64,000 nucleotides of DNA from Companilactobacillus pabuli (GCF_014058425.1 NZ_CP049366.1:620001-684000); one strand, 5' to 3'; positions 25,750-35,692 are shown, numbered from the stretch's first letter. The notes: generated by a model from the letters alone, not told the origin. Translations and numbers: made by a program.

Positions 25750-27090
25750 ATGACTCAAATTAAATTTGATGATTCAAAATTGAGCAAGTTCGTTCATGAC
25801 AACGAAGTTGGCGAAATGCAAGCATTAGTTAATGCTGCTGATGAAGAACTACGTAAGGGTACTGGTGCCGGTGCTGATTTCCGTGGTTTCATCGATTTGC
25901 CTGTTGATTATGACAAAGATGAATTTGCTCGTATTAAGAAAGCTGCTAAGAAGATCCAATCAGACTCAGAAGTCTTCATTGGTATCGGTATTGGTGGTTC
26001 ATACTTAGGTGCACGTGCTGCAATCGACTTCCTAAGTTCATCATTCTACAATGTTAAGAATGAAAAAGATGTTCCAGAAGTTTACTTCTGTGGTAACTCA
26101 ATTTCTCCAAATTACTTAGCTGATTTACTAGACGTTATCGGCGACCGTGATTTCAGTGTTAATATCATTTCTAAATCTGGTACAACAACAGAACCTTCAA
26201 TTGCTTTCAGAATTTTGAAAGCTAAGTTGATTGAAAAATATGGTGTTGAAGGTGCTAAGGAACGTATCTACGCTACAACAGATCGTGCCAAGGGTGCTTT
26301 GAAGACAGAATCAGATGCTGAAGGTTACGAAGAATTCGTTGTTCCTGATGATATCGGTGGTCGTTTCTCAGTTCTTACAGCTGTTGGTCTATTACCAATC
26401 GCCGTTGCTGGTATCGACATCGACAAGTTGATGGAAGGTGCTGCACAAGCTCGTACAGACTACTCATCAGCTGACCTTACAAAGAACGATGCTTACAAGT
26501 ATGCTGCTTTGAGAAACATCTTGTACCGTAAAGGTTACACAACAGAATTGCTAGAAAACTACGAACCAAACGTTCAATACTTTGGCGAATGGTGGAAACA
26601 ATTGATGGGTGAATCTGAAGGTAAAGATCAAAAGGGTATCTACCCATCATCAGCTAACTTCTCAACTGACTTGCACTCATTAGGTCAATACATTCAAGAA
26701 GGTCGTCGTAACTTGATGGAAACTGTTGTTTTAATCGACACACCAAGACATGACGTTAAGATTCCTGCTGAAAAAGATAACCTTGATGGTTTGAAGTACT
26801 TGGAAAACAAGTCAATGGACTTCGTTAACAAGAAGGCTTACGAAGGTGTTGTTCTAGCTCACACTGACGGTGGCGTTCCAGTTATGACAGTTCACATTGA
26901 AAAACAAGATGCCTATAACTTAGGTTACTTGATGTACTTCTTCGAAATTGCTGTTGGTATTTCTGGTTACTTGAACGGTATCAATCCATTCAACCAACCA
27001 GGTGTTGAAGCATACAAGAAGAACATGTTTGGTCTACTTGGCCGTCCTGGTTATGAAGAACTTGGCGAAGAATTAAACAAGAGACTATAA
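25750..27090 (+). CDS. pgi: Glucose-6-phosphate isomerase
   Basis: A 446-residue Pgi interconverting glucose-6-phosphate and fructose-6-phosphate, of the short bacterial type. Visible are [18 protein letters not shown] (phosphate loop), [52 protein letters not shown] and a C-terminal [20 protein letters not shown]. Codon use is strongly biased to frequent codons (AAC, GGT, CGT, TAC), unlike its neighbours, in line with high glycolytic expression. GGAGGAGAG precedes the ATG and a strong bidirectional terminator follows. Confidence 0.97.
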   Translation: MTQIKFDDSKLSKFVHDNEVGEMQALVNAADEELRKGTGAGADFRGFIDLPVDYDKDEFARIKKAAKKIQSDSEVFIGIGIGGSYLGARAAIDFLSSSFYNVKNEKDVPEVYFCGNSISPNYLADLLDVIGDRDFSVNIISKSGTTTEPSIAFRILKAKLIEKYGVEGAKERIYATTDRAKGALKTESDAEGYEEFVVPDDIGGRFSVLTAVGLLPIAVAGIDIDKLMEGAAQARTDYSSADLTKNDAYKYAALRNILYRKGYTTELLENYEPNVQYFGEWWKQLMGESEGKDQKGIYPSSANFSTDLHSLGQYIQEGRRNLMETVVLIDTPRHDVKIPAEKDNLDGLKYLENKSMDFVNKKAYEGVVLAHTDGGVPVMTVHIEKQDAYNLGYLMYFFEIAVGISGYLNGINPFNQPGVEAYKKNMFGLLGRPGYEELGEELNKRL

Positions 27091-27110
27091 TTTATAAATA
27101 ATTACAAATG

Positions 27111-27142
27111 AAAAAGCATCCTCAATCGAGGGTGCTTTTTTT
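27111..27142. terminator. Bidirectional terminator
   Basis: AAAAAGCATCCTC pairs with GAGGGTGCTTTTT around AATC. It is shared by pgi and the convergent GNAT gene, whose stop codon lies inside it. Confidence 0.9.
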
Positions 27143-27625
27143 GTCGTTCGATGTAAAAACTACTTCATGAACGATGCCATATTCTGTTTGATCAGCGATT
27201 TGATCGAGTGTTTCTTCAAAGCCAAACATCTCGTAAAATGCTTGGGCTATTAAGTTTTTCTTCAAAACAATTAAGTAAAAATCATTAAATTTTTTAGCTA
27301 AATTTTCTAAGGCAGTTGTGAATAATTTTTGACCGATGCCTTGATGTTGATATTCTGGCAAGACGTAAAGCGTATAGATCTCCCCAAATCCTTGATACTT
27401 TTTACGTCGAGCCGGACCAAATGAACAAACCCCGACTACTTTGTCGTCGTCTAAGGCAACTAAAGTATTGTTCCATCTAGTCTCTGGATGCCAATTATCA
27501 ACTCTTAAATTGTCTAATAAGGCTTGTGGGACAATCCCAACATAAGCGTATTGCCAAGTTTGATAATACAAATTACTGATCTTTTGGAAATTAAAATCTT
27601 TAGTGGTAGAAACGACTTGAATCAT
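27122..27625 (-). CDS. GNAT-family N-acetyltransferase
   Basis: A 167-residue acetyltransferase. Motif A, the acetyl-CoA loop, is seen in EIYTLYVLPEYQHQGIGQKL, with VVGVCSFGPARRKKYQGFGE before it and KKNLIAQAFYEMFGFEETLD after it. The substrate is unknown. The start MIQVVSTT begins one base after the brnQ stop codon on the same strand; an upstream start at 27664 would lie inside brnQ. Translational coupling to brnQ is likely, so it probably shares the T-box-controlled transcript. Confidence 0.85.
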   Translation of the reverse strand: MIQVVSTTKDFNFQKISNLYYQTWQYAYVGIVPQALLDNLRVDNWHPETRWNNTLVALDDDKVVGVCSFGPARRKKYQGFGEIYTLYVLPEYQHQGIGQKLFTTALENLAKKFNDFYLIVLKKNLIAQAFYEMFGFEETLDQIADQTEYGIVHEVVFTSNDKKSTLD

Positions 27626-27626
27626 C

Positions 27627-29024
27627 TTAATTTCTGCTTTCAACAGAATTGGTTGCACTGGCAAAGACTCCTAATTTACCAAAGACTAGTCCTAGAACAA
27701 ATCCTGCTAGAGTCAATGTAACCCAACCTAATCCTAAACTAGCGAATGGAACGTATTGATGATAGAAGTTCAAGGCAGTTTTGACGAAAGTTAAATTAGT
27801 AACGGCTTCTGGTGAAGCATTCAACATATCAAAGACAGCAGGCAAAACTGTGAAAGCGATGGTCATTTTATAAACGACTCCAGCGTATGGTTTTGAGTGA
27901 ACTGTCAAAGAAACGAGGATCAAAGCTAATGACAGTGGGTAAAGTAGCATTAGTACTGGTAGTGACCAAGCGATGATGTTATCAAGTCCTGCGTTAGCAA
28001 CAACAAATGACATTACAGTTGTGACACGTAACCAAGCTAAGTAGCTTACTTTAGGGAACAATTTGTGGAAATCTTGTGAGAATGAGGCAACAAGTCCCAT
28101 GGCAGTAGTGAAGACACCTAAGGTAACCAGAACACCTAAGAAGGCAGCTCCGAAGTTACCGAAGTAGTAATTGACGATTTGTGAAAGAGCAGTACCACCA
28201 TTGTCAGAAAGGTTTAATCTACTCAAACTAAATGATCCTAATAGAACTAATCCAAAGTAAACTAAAACTTCTAAGGCGATACTCAAAGAACCAGCTTTAG
28301 CAGTTAAACCAGTTAGTTCTCTATCTTTGTAGCCAAGTCCTTTAACAGCATGAACGAAAGTAACACTCAAAGCTAGAAGGGCAACGGCATCGATTGTATT
28401 GTAACCTTCAAGTAAACCGCTGACAGTAGCGCTAGTTTGATAAGCTTGAGTTGGCATGTGATTCAAACCACCCATAGGGTTCAAGAAGGCAACTACGAAG
28501 ATAACAGCTAATAATACCAAGAAGATAGTGTTTAAATATTTTCCAACGTATTTCAATAATCTGTTTTGGTGAACGGTTAAAACATAGGCTAAACCAAAGA
28601 ATAAAGCGGTGAAAACTAACATCCCGACGGTGTCAAATTTTGCTGGCAAGAATGGTTTGAGTCCCATTTCAAAAGCGGTAGCAGCAGTACGTGGAGTACC
28701 AAAGAAAGGTCCGATGGTCAGGTGAACCAAAACTAAAAACATTGCGGCATAGAATTTACCAACTGGACGAGCTAGATCATACAAGCCATCACTCTTCGTC
28801 ACAACGACAGCCAAAATTGCTAGTAACGGAAAGAGTGAACCAGAAATTGCAAAGCCAAATGCGGCTGACATCCAATTGTTGCCGGCTAATTGTCCTAAAT
28901 GGACTGGAAAAATCAAGTTCCCAGAACCAAAGAACATTCCAAAAATTAGTGATGATACTACTAATAGGTGTAGTACCTTTTTCTTACTTCTTTTTTCTCC
29001 TGATAAATCGTAATCGTCTTTCAT
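27627..29024 (-). CDS. brnQ: Branched-chain amino acid transporter BrnQ (LIVCS family)
   Basis: A 465-residue permease with about 12 hydrophobic segments. It carries Leu/Ile/Val with a coupling cation in family members. Typical stretches are GMFFGSGNLIFPVHLGQLAG near the N-terminus, TIGPFFGTPRTAATAFEMGL, GYNTIDAVALLALSVTFVHA, and FTTAMGLVASFSQDF. The ATG at 29024 has AGGAGG about 6 nt upstream; the longer frame to 29078 does not. It sits behind a T-box riboswitch (29135-29395) and is followed directly by a GNAT gene. Confidence 0.92.
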   Translation of the reverse strand: MKDDYDLSGEKRSKKKVLHLLVVSSLIFGMFFGSGNLIFPVHLGQLAGNNWMSAAFGFAISGSLFPLLAILAVVVTKSDGLYDLARPVGKFYAAMFLVLVHLTIGPFFGTPRTAATAFEMGLKPFLPAKFDTVGMLVFTALFFGLAYVLTVHQNRLLKYVGKYLNTIFLVLLAVIFVVAFLNPMGGLNHMPTQAYQTSATVSGLLEGYNTIDAVALLALSVTFVHAVKGLGYKDRELTGLTAKAGSLSIALEVLVYFGLVLLGSFSLSRLNLSDNGGTALSQIVNYYFGNFGAAFLGVLVTLGVFTTAMGLVASFSQDFHKLFPKVSYLAWLRVTTVMSFVVANAGLDNIIAWSLPVLMLLYPLSLALILVSLTVHSKPYAGVVYKMTIAFTVLPAVFDMLNASPEAVTNLTFVKTALNFYHQYVPFASLGLGWVTLTLAGFVLGLVFGKLGVFASATNSVESRN

Positions 29025-29134
29025 AAAACTTCCTCCTAAAAATGTTGTTTCTAATCTGTGATGGGCTTTTAATGCCACTAATATCAGAATCCATTTTTAA
29101 CCACCCCTTTTGAAATTTTAAAAACGTTAGGAAC

Positions 29135-29395
29135 AAAAAAAGCCCTCTTCCAGCTAAGGAAAAGGGCTCAAATAGAACGGTACCACCTTTTATGGGTATT
29201 ACAAAAATACTCACTCACTTAACGGACAAATAATCCGCTAGCCTGATAATGGTGGCAGCCACGGTAACCTACATGTCGGCACCGAACTCAGAAATGATTT
29301 TCAAAATTCTCATGACGGTCATTTTTCACTCAACATGACTCACTATGCGTTTTTGAGATTTCTACTTTTTTCTTCAACGTTTTGTTGGTTCGTAT
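29135..29395 (-). promoter_or_regulatory. T-box riboswitch controlling brnQ
   Basis: On the minus strand the leader carries AAAGGTGGTACCG (complement of about 29179-29191), the T-box sequence that binds the free tRNA acceptor end. It is followed by a terminator stem AGCCC...GGGCT and a T run (about 29134-29169). Upstream is a long stem I region. In its 3' side, GAAAATCATTTCT offers ATC (Ile) as candidate specifier codon, in keeping with the branched-chain permease downstream. The T-box call is firm; the specifier is inferred and should be checked by folding. Confidence 0.88.
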
Positions 29396-29448
29396 TATAG
29401 GCACATAAAATTAAAATTTCAAGGTTTATTTTAATAAAGTTATAATTT

Positions 29449-31167
29449 TTATAATTTAGTTGGCTTGCGGTTGAGGAAATGTTTGGCCCCATCTATAACG
29501 TGGAAGTAGGTTGCAAGGCTTAACATATCAGTATTTATACTCTTCAAAAAAGGCCACTCGCGTAACGAACCACGAAGAACAGAATTATTTTCTTCAATGA
29601 AAGTTTGACTAATCTTTTGTGGACGATCATTGAAGACTCCTGATTGATATAAATAATTAGCATAGTCAAAAAAGTATTTAGCTGTTCTAGGGTCATTGAT
29701 CGTATCGTGCAAGATGCGAGTTCGATGTCTAATAAAACTCATACTGTTTTTGACGACTTGAGCACTATTATTGGAAATCGTTAGGTAAGCAAATAATTGT
29801 TCGAAGAATCTTTGGTAGGCATGAATTTCACCGCTACTCAAAAAAGCCCGAGGGTGATTTTTAAAAGGATATTTCCAATTGCTCAAATTGTATTCCCATT
29901 TTTGACCAATCCAAATAGTAAAAGGCAATTCATAGAAGACTTGAGTCATATCTTGTTCAAAACTTTGATTGATGATTTCAGAATAGTCATTTGATAACAC
30001 GTGATTGATTTGGTTTTTCAAGTCAGTCGTAATGTATTTCACATTTTCAGTGTCATCAGTTAGATTGAATAATTTTTTCCAGACTTCTGGAGTAAATAAT
30101 TCAGGTTTTAAATGTTGAATCAATTTTAAATTCACTGGGGCAGAATTGAGTGTGAAACCAGCGTCAAAGGAATTATCCATTAATTGCAGAGTTTGGACGA
30201 AATGGCCACCTAAAGAGTGTCCTAATCCATAAACTAGAGAGTCAGATAGACTATGTTGCTTAACGTATTGTACGAATTGACGAGCCATTTTCAACTGGCT
30301 GAGATTTTTGTCGCTTCCAATCAAGATGGCGTTGACGTTGTAATCCCAGTCTTTATATGTTTCTAGAATTGATGCCTCGAATCTTTTACTACGGGATTTG
30401 ATGGTATTATCATTCCCACCTTCAGTCCCACGAAAAGCGATGTAAACTTCTTTGACACCATCAATGGCAATTTGAAAAGCTGTAGCAGAAAAACCACAAT
30501 CAGCTGCTTCCGGCAAAACCTTTCTTGCTTCAAATGATTTGACGTAATCAGGCATTCGATGAACGCGATTGTAAATCAATAATCGCAAGTAATTTTCCGG
30601 TTCAAATTCTTCATACAAGTAACGATCGTAATCATATTGCAAAAGCTTTGTTCGAAAATCGCTATCTTGTAACAATTCTCCAGCTTGATAACGCTGTTCT
30701 CTTAAATCTAAGGGGAGCGCGTGATGAATCAGTAAAATGATATAAATCTGATTGAGATATCCACGACAAAGATTTAGATTTTCATTTTCAATCATCGTAA
30801 TTAACTGTTTTAATTTATTGATTTTACGATTTCTTGAAGGCAATTTGAAACGTTGTTTGCTAGGAGCTTGATTGATATTTTGCAGCTTTAAGACTTTATC
30901 GATCATTTGGGGATGAATGGTCTTGTTTTTTATAAAAATTGGTAAACGCAAATCGACAATTTGGTTCAACAGTAAATTTGTTAAACGAGATTTTTCTTTA
31001 TTTAGATAAGAATAGCTGAAATAAAGACGTTTGTTTTGGGGTAGTAACTTCTTACTATCTTCCTTGTTGAAAGTTAAAGGAAGATTCTTGTGAGCTCGAA
31101 AATTGAGTAAATCGAGTTGATCATAAACATGATTTAATCTGTTTAAAGTACTTAGTAAGGCCCTCAT
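29449..31167 (-). CDS. Lipase-like alpha/beta-hydrolase (DUF2974-like)
   Basis: A 572-residue protein. A basic, helical N-terminal region (about 1-130) precedes a lipase-like domain with AFRGTEGGNDNTIKSRSKRF and the nucleophile elbow YGLGHSLGGHFVQTLQLMDN (Ser about 318). The AFRGT and GHSLGG pair is typical of class 3-type lipases and DUF2974/Mbeg1-like hydrolases. There is no signal peptide, so it is probably intracellular. The lipid or ester substrate is unknown. Its start has AAGAGGTGA upstream. It lies upstream of the brnQ T-box and is divergent from the HTH-clpL unit. Confidence 0.72.
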   Translation of the reverse strand: MRALLSTLNRLNHVYDQLDLLNFRAHKNLPLTFNKEDSKKLLPQNKRLYFSYSYLNKEKSRLTNLLLNQIVDLRLPIFIKNKTIHPQMIDKVLKLQNINQAPSKQRFKLPSRNRKINKLKQLITMIENENLNLCRGYLNQIYIILLIHHALPLDLREQRYQAGELLQDSDFRTKLLQYDYDRYLYEEFEPENYLRLLIYNRVHRMPDYVKSFEARKVLPEAADCGFSATAFQIAIDGVKEVYIAFRGTEGGNDNTIKSRSKRFEASILETYKDWDYNVNAILIGSDKNLSQLKMARQFVQYVKQHSLSDSLVYGLGHSLGGHFVQTLQLMDNSFDAGFTLNSAPVNLKLIQHLKPELFTPEVWKKLFNLTDDTENVKYITTDLKNQINHVLSNDYSEIINQSFEQDMTQVFYELPFTIWIGQKWEYNLSNWKYPFKNHPRAFLSSGEIHAYQRFFEQLFAYLTISNNSAQVVKNSMSFIRHRTRILHDTINDPRTAKYFFDYANYLYQSGVFNDRPQKISQTFIEENNSVLRGSLREWPFLKSINTDMLSLATYFHVIDGAKHFLNRKPTKL

Positions 31168-31240
31168 TAAATCACCTCTTAATAGTTTTAGTTTAACAAA
31201 ATGTTGATAAATTAGGAATTAAGAATCATTTTAAAAATAT

Positions 31241-31291
31241 AGCACATTTGTGATACTTCACATTTGTGTTATATCACAAATGTGCTATACT
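31241..31291. promoter_or_regulatory. Triple operator and promoter of the HTH-clpL unit
   Basis: The near-palindrome CACATTTGTG occurs at 31243-31252, 31259-31268 and, inverted as CACAAATGTG, 31275-31284: three sites with exact 16-bp phasing. The outer two form a perfect inverted repeat (AGCACATTTGTGAT with ATCACAAATGTGCT). They overlap a promoter with -35 TTGTGT (31264-31269), a 16-nt spacer and -10 TATACT (31286-31291). Autorepression by the small HTH protein at 31315 is the simplest reading, but this is inference. I found no CtsR heptamer repeat here. Confidence 0.65.
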
Positions 31292-31314
31292 ATAAGTGTG
31301 GAGGTTGGAGAAAG

Positions 31315-31536
31315 ATGAGAATAGATATCAAATCATACTTAGAAGACAACGGATTAACAATTTATGTAATAGCAAAAAAGAGCGGGTATGGTTATACGAC
31401 GCTTCATAAATCTTTCAACAAAAAACAATCTTCCGCCACATCTATCAATTTGCGCGATATAGAGGCAATTGCCAAGGCGCAGGATACAGCAATGTGGAAA
31501 GTTCTGCGTGAATTGGAATTGCATTACTTAAAGTGA
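31315..31536 (+). CDS. Small HTH-type regulator upstream of clpL
   Basis: A 73-residue protein. The ATG at 31315 follows GGAGG by about 12 nt with GGAG closer (TTGGAGAAAG); the longer frame from 31264 would start inside the operator. DIKSYLEDNGLTIYVIAKKS and GYTTLHKSFNKKQSSATSIN look like helices 2-3 of a Cro/XRE-type HTH, and LRDIEAIAKAQDTAMWKVLR like helices 4-5. It lies 12 nt upstream of clpL and just downstream of a triple operator. I infer that it is a local repressor of the clpL unit. The family was judged by eye. Confidence 0.7.
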   Translation: MRIDIKSYLEDNGLTIYVIAKKSGYGYTTLHKSFNKKQSSATSINLRDIEAIAKAQDTAMWKVLRELELHYLK

Positions 31537-31548
31537 GGAGGCTTTTAT

Positions 31549-33645
31549 ATGGCAAGATCATTTTGGGATGGAGATCCATTTAACGACAATATGGACGAAA
31601 TATTTAGAAGATTAATGAGTCAACAAAACGGCAATTCGCAAGCTAAGTATTATGTGAATGGTCAAGAATTGACTCCTGAAGAATTAGCAAAATATCAAGA
31701 AGCAAGAACTGCTGGGGAGAATATTCCTATCAGCGATAATAAACAAACAAAAAATGGCACAATGTTAGAGAAGTTAGGTCGTAATTTGACTCAAGAAGCT
31801 AAAGATGGACTTTTGGATCCAGTTATTGGCCGTGATAAAGAGATTCAAGAAACAGCTGAGGTTTTAAGCCGGAGAACGAAGAATAATCCAATTCTCGTTG
31901 GTGATGCTGGTGTCGGTAAGACTGCGGTAGTTGAAGGTTTAGCTCAAGCAATCGTCAAAGGCGATGTACCTGAAGCTATCAAAGACAAACAAATTATTTC
32001 AATCGATGTTTCTTCTCTTGAAGCGGGGACACAATACCGTGGATCATTTGAAGAGAACATTCAAAAGCTTTTGGCCGAAGTAAAAAAGGCTGGCAATGTC
32101 GTCTTGTTCTTCGATGAAATTCATCAAATTATCGGTGCGGGCTCAAGTGGCTCTGATTCTGGTAGTAAAGGATTGGCTGACATTATCAAACCAGCTTTGA
32201 GTCGTGGTGAGATTTCAATTATTGGTGCCACAACTCAAGATGAGTATCGTAATACAATTATGAAAGATGCTGCTTTGGCAAGAAGATTCAATGATGTAAC
32301 GATTAATGAACCAAGTAAAGATGCTACTGTAGCAATCTTGAAGGGCTTACGTAAATCATACGAAGATCATCATCACGTCAAATTACCAGATGATGTATTG
32401 AAGGCTGCAGTTGATTATTCCGTTCAATATATTCCTCAAAGATCATTACCTGATAAGGCAATTGACTTGATCGATATGACAGCGGCACACTTGGCAGCTA
32501 AAAATCCGGTAACTGACAAAGTAAGTTTGGAAAAAGATCTCAAACAAGCCGAAGCTGACAAAGAAGCTGCTGCTAAAAAAGAAGATTATGAAAAAGCCGC
32601 TAGTTTGAAGAAGCACATTGAAGACTTACAAGCAAAACTTGATAAAGGTGACGAACAGACTGATGAACCAGTAGCAACTGTTAACGACATTGCTGAATCC
32701 GTTCAAAGATTAACTGGTGTTCCTGTATCACAAATGGGTGCCAGCGACATTGAACGTCTCAAAGATATGGGCAAACGCTTAAAGAGTAAGGTTATCGGTC
32801 AAAATGAAGCTGTTGATATGGTAGTCAGAGCTATTCGTCGTAACCGGGCTGGTTTTGATGATGGCAATCGTCCAATCGGTAGTTTCTTATTCGTTGGTCC
32901 TACTGGTGTTGGTAAGACGGAATTAGTCAAACAATTAGCCAAAGATATGTTTGGCAGTAAGGATGCTATCGTTCGTTTGGATATGAGTGAGTATTCAGAT
33001 TTAACAGCGGTATCTAAGTTGATCGGTACGTCAGCTGGTTATGTCGGCTACGAAGATAATGGCAACACGTTAACTGAAAAGGTTCGTCGTAATCCATATT
33101 CCATCGTTTTGTTAGATGAAATTGAAAAGGCCAACCCTCAAGTATTGACGTTGCTATTGCAAGTTATGGATGATGGTCGTTTGACGGATGGACAAGGAAA
33201 CGTCGTTGATTTCAAGAATACGATCATTATTGCTACATCCAATGCTGGATTTGGCAATAAAGCAACTGAAGATGAGAAGTTAATGGATAAATTGGCTCCT
33301 TACTTCAAACCAGAATTCTTGAATAGATTCAATGGTATCGTTGAGTTTACTCATCTATCAAAGAAAGACTTGAACCAAATCGTTAACTTAATGTTAAATG
33401 ACGTCAATGCTAATTTGGCTAAGAAGCAAATCACTTTGGAGGTCACACCAGAAGCTAAAGAATGGTTGATTGATGAAGGATATGATGAAGCCATGGGAGC
33501 AAGACCATTACGTCGTGTCATTGAACAACAAATTAGAGATAAAGTAGCTGAATTCTATCTCGACCATTTGGACGTTAAAAACTTAAAAGCTGATTTAGTT
33601 GATGGAACTATTAAGATTTCTGAAAAATCAGCTGTTACAAACTAA
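31549..33645 (+). CDS. clpL: ATP-dependent chaperone ClpL
   Basis: A 698-residue HSP100 ATPase. After a short N-terminal region ([20 protein letters not shown], no Clp-N repeats) come AAA domain 1 (Walker A GDAGVGKT, 118-125; Walker [10 protein letters not shown]), a short coiled middle region rich in Lys/Glu/Ala (about 325-365) and AAA domain 2 (GPTGVGKT, about 450-457; [10 protein letters not shown]). I see no IGF/LGF ClpP-docking loop after domain 2 Walker B, where the text reads SNAGFGNK. That fits ClpL, a ClpP-independent chaperone for stress survival in lactic acid bacteria. Ribosome site GAGGAGG is strong. It is co-transcribed with the HTH gene. Confidence 0.93.
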   Translation: MARSFWDGDPFNDNMDEIFRRLMSQQNGNSQAKYYVNGQELTPEELAKYQEARTAGENIPISDNKQTKNGTMLEKLGRNLTQEAKDGLLDPVIGRDKEIQETAEVLSRRTKNNPILVGDAGVGKTAVVEGLAQAIVKGDVPEAIKDKQIISIDVSSLEAGTQYRGSFEENIQKLLAEVKKAGNVVLFFDEIHQIIGAGSSGSDSGSKGLADIIKPALSRGEISIIGATTQDEYRNTIMKDAALARRFNDVTINEPSKDATVAILKGLRKSYEDHHHVKLPDDVLKAAVDYSVQYIPQRSLPDKAIDLIDMTAAHLAAKNPVTDKVSLEKDLKQAEADKEAAAKKEDYEKAASLKKHIEDLQAKLDKGDEQTDEPVATVNDIAESVQRLTGVPVSQMGASDIERLKDMGKRLKSKVIGQNEAVDMVVRAIRRNRAGFDDGNRPIGSFLFVGPTGVGKTELVKQLAKDMFGSKDAIVRLDMSEYSDLTAVSKLIGTSAGYVGYEDNGNTLTEKVRRNPYSIVLLDEIEKANPQVLTLLLQVMDDGRLTDGQGNVVDFKNTIIIATSNAGFGNKATEDEKLMDKLAPYFKPEFLNRFNGIVEFTHLSKKDLNQIVNLMLNDVNANLAKKQITLEVTPEAKEWLIDEGYDEAMGARPLRRVIEQQIRDKVAEFYLDHLDVKNLKADLVDGTIKISEKSAVTN

Positions 33646-33656
33646 TATTTCTGAAA

Positions 33657-33699
33657 AAAGAAGACTTGAACGTTTCTCGTTTGAGTCTTCTTTTTTTGT
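33657..33699 (+). terminator. Intrinsic terminator after clpL
   Basis: AAGAAGACTTGAACG pairs with CGTTTGAGTCTTCTT around TTTCT (one T·G wobble), followed by T residues. Confidence 0.88.
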
Positions 33700-33711
33700 G
33701 CGAATTTCAGC

Positions 33712-33877
33712 AAAATCCGAACAATAGCGTTATACGTAACTATGAATTTGCTTAAAATCCAAAATATATTAATAAAATAATAGCAAAATCCGAACGATAT
33801 AAATAAAAAATAATAAAATGTTTCTAATTTGCTTGTCAAAACCCGAATAATCTGCAATACTAGAAAAGTTCGAAAAA
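33712..33877 (+). promoter_or_regulatory. PurR-type PurBoxes upstream of the purine permease
   Basis: AAAATCCGAACAAT (33712-33725), AAAATCCGAACGAT (33785-33798) and AAAACCCGAATAAT (33838-33851) resemble the PurBox AWWWCCGAACWWT of Bacillus and Lactococcus PurR. A weaker fourth, AAAAGTTCGAAAAA, is at 33864-33877. PurR responds to PRPP and acts as repressor in Bacillus or activator in Lactococcus. The 262-nt gap before the permease is otherwise AT-rich without a gene. Confidence 0.65.
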
Positions 33878-33907
33878 AGTTTTTATATTTTCTAAGGGGC
33901 GTTTATT

Positions 33908-35269
33908 GTGAATTCATTACAAGATGGACGGAATTTAAGTTTTATGGAACGTTTATTCCATCTCGAAGAAGCCAAGACAAATGTTAGACGTGAGATTTTA
34001 GCTGGTCTAACAACGTTTGTATCTATGGCTTATATTTTATTTGTTAATCCGCAAGTTTTGGGAGACTCGGGGATGAACAAAGGATCTTTATTTACCGCTA
34101 CAGCATTAACTGCAGTCGTTGGTTCAATTTTGATGGGGATTTTGGCTAACTATCCAATTGCGATTGCACCGGGATTAGGCGACAATGCCTTTTTCAGTTA
34201 TTCTGTCGTTATAGCGATGGGAATTCCTTGGCAAACAGCCATGGCCGGAGTTTTTGTAGCCAGTTTGATTTTCTTAGTTCTTTCATTAATGAAAATTCGT
34301 GAAGTTGTTATTAATGCAATACCTAAAGATTTGAAGTTGGCGGTGGCTGCCGGGTTAGGTATCTTTATCGCCTTTGTCGGTCTGCAAGGTGGGGGACTGA
34401 TCACCGCTAGTAAGTCTTCATTAGTAGCTATCGGATCATTTGCTGTTCCTACTACTTGGTTGACAATTGTTGGATTGTTAGTAACAGCAATCTTGATGGC
34501 TCGTAAAATTCCTGGAGCTATTTTTATCGGGATGGTCTTTACGACTATCGTGGGCTTAGTTACTAAATTGATTCCTATGCCATCGCATATCGTTTCGACA
34601 ATCCCTAGTTTAAAGCCAACTTTTGGTGTTGGAGTGATGCATATTTCAGATATTACGCATCCACAGCTATGGGCTGTTGTAATAATCTTCTTATTAGTAG
34701 CCTTTTTTGATACTGCTGGTACTTTGATTGGTTTGGCTGAACAAGTTGACGTTATGCAAGACGAAGATGGTAAAATGCCAAGAATTGGTCATGCTTTAAT
34801 GGCTGATTCAATTTCAATGGTCAGTGGGGCCGTCTTTGGTACTACTCCTCCAACAGCTTATGTTGAATCTTCAGCAGGTATCGCCGTTGGTGGTAGAACT
34901 GGTTTAACTTCAATCACAGTCGGTGTTATGTTTGCTTTATCAATGTTTTTCTCACCATTATTATCGGTTGTGACAACTAACGTTACAGCACCAGTCTTGA
35001 TTATCGTTGGTACATTGATGGCACAGTCAATGAAAGGAATCAGATGGGATCGCTTTGAAATTGCTTTGCCAGCCTTTCTAACAATCGTTGGTATGCCATT
35101 GACTTATAACATTTCCTACGGTATTGCTTTTGGTTTCTTGGTTTATCCAATTACTATGTTGGCTGCCGGTAAGAGAAAAGAAATCAATCCTATCATGTAT
35201 GGATTGTTCGTTGTTTTCGTAATTTTACTTTATATCATTAATATTTTGCCTAAAGCTAGTTTGGCATAA
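33908..35269 (+). CDS. Purine (guanine/hypoxanthine/adenine) permease, AzgA/PbuG-like
   Basis: A 453-residue NCS2/AzgA-type permease. It shows REILAGLTTFVSMAYILFVN at the N-terminus, ANYPIAIAPGLGDNAFFSYS, FFDTAGTLIGLAEQVDVMQD and FGTTPPTAYVESSAGIAVGG, all characteristic of the PbuG/PbuO branch that imports guanine, hypoxanthine or adenine. The start is GTG 33908, 8 nt after AAGGGG. PurBoxes upstream agree with a purine substrate. Its terminator was split by element D. Confidence 0.9.
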   Translation: MNSLQDGRNLSFMERLFHLEEAKTNVRREILAGLTTFVSMAYILFVNPQVLGDSGMNKGSLFTATALTAVVGSILMGILANYPIAIAPGLGDNAFFSYSVVIAMGIPWQTAMAGVFVASLIFLVLSLMKIREVVINAIPKDLKLAVAAGLGIFIAFVGLQGGGLITASKSSLVAIGSFAVPTTWLTIVGLLVTAILMARKIPGAIFIGMVFTTIVGLVTKLIPMPSHIVSTIPSLKPTFGVGVMHISDITHPQLWAVVIIFLLVAFFDTAGTLIGLAEQVDVMQDEDGKMPRIGHALMADSISMVSGAVFGTTPPTAYVESSAGIAVGGRTGLTSITVGVMFALSMFFSPLLSVVTTNVTAPVLIIVGTLMAQSMKGIRWDRFEIALPAFLTIVGMPLTYNISYGIAFGFLVYPITMLAAGKRKEINPIMYGLFVVFVILLYIINILPKASLA

Positions 35270-35270
35270 A

Positions 35271-35288
35271 AAAAATACTCTAATTTCT
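35271..35288 (+). terminator. Left half of the permease terminator, split by element D
   Basis: AAAATACTCT here and AGGGTAGTTTTTTT (35700-35713) pair across element D (ACTCT/AGGGT with one T-G pair, then T/A and A/T). Before insertion the loop would have been AATTTCT, which now flanks the element on both sides. Confidence 0.6.
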
Positions 35289-35692
35289 GATTCTTTCTTA
35301 AATTAGGTTACCGTTAGATGTCGTTGTCCATTCTGCTTTGTGGACGCTGGAAGTACTGATCATCCACAAAAATGAAATAACGACATTTATTATTTATCTC
35401 AAGTAAATCAAAAAGTCTCAATTCAGATATAGTCGATTAACTATTTATCTGAATTGAGGCTTATTTGTTTGGTCATAAAGATATAGAACCACTGTCTAGT
35501 CTGGAATAGCAAAGAAAATTGGCTCAGTAGTGAAGTTATTCTTAGCAACTTGTTGCTTAGAATAAGGCCGAGTTTTGAGATTTTGTGCACTTGGTTTATG
35601 CAAAAGCTCAAAATCGTGCCCACTACGTTCCAGCCAAATTTTCTTTGCTATGGAGGACGGAATCCCAAACTGATCTAGCTTAATAAAGAATC
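35289..35692. mobile_element. Structured MITE-like element copy D with 7-bp target duplication
   Basis: This 404-bp element has imperfect terminal inverted repeats (GATTCTTTCTTAAATTAGG and, inverted at the right, GATTCTTTATTAAGCTAGA). It is flanked by exact AATTTCT repeats at 35282-35288 and 35693-35699. The left unit has lost its middle but keeps the outer stem (TTTGTGGA...TCCACAAA, about 35337-35370). The central hairpin is at about 35415-35461. The right unit (about 35498-35665, inverse) is complete and nearly identical to units B2 and C2. No transposase is present. Confidence 0.8.

Noticed and set aside
31201-31314. CtsR heptamer repeats before clpL
   Set aside because: No GGTCAAA-type tandem heptamers are visible; the CACATTTGTG sites are a different motif.
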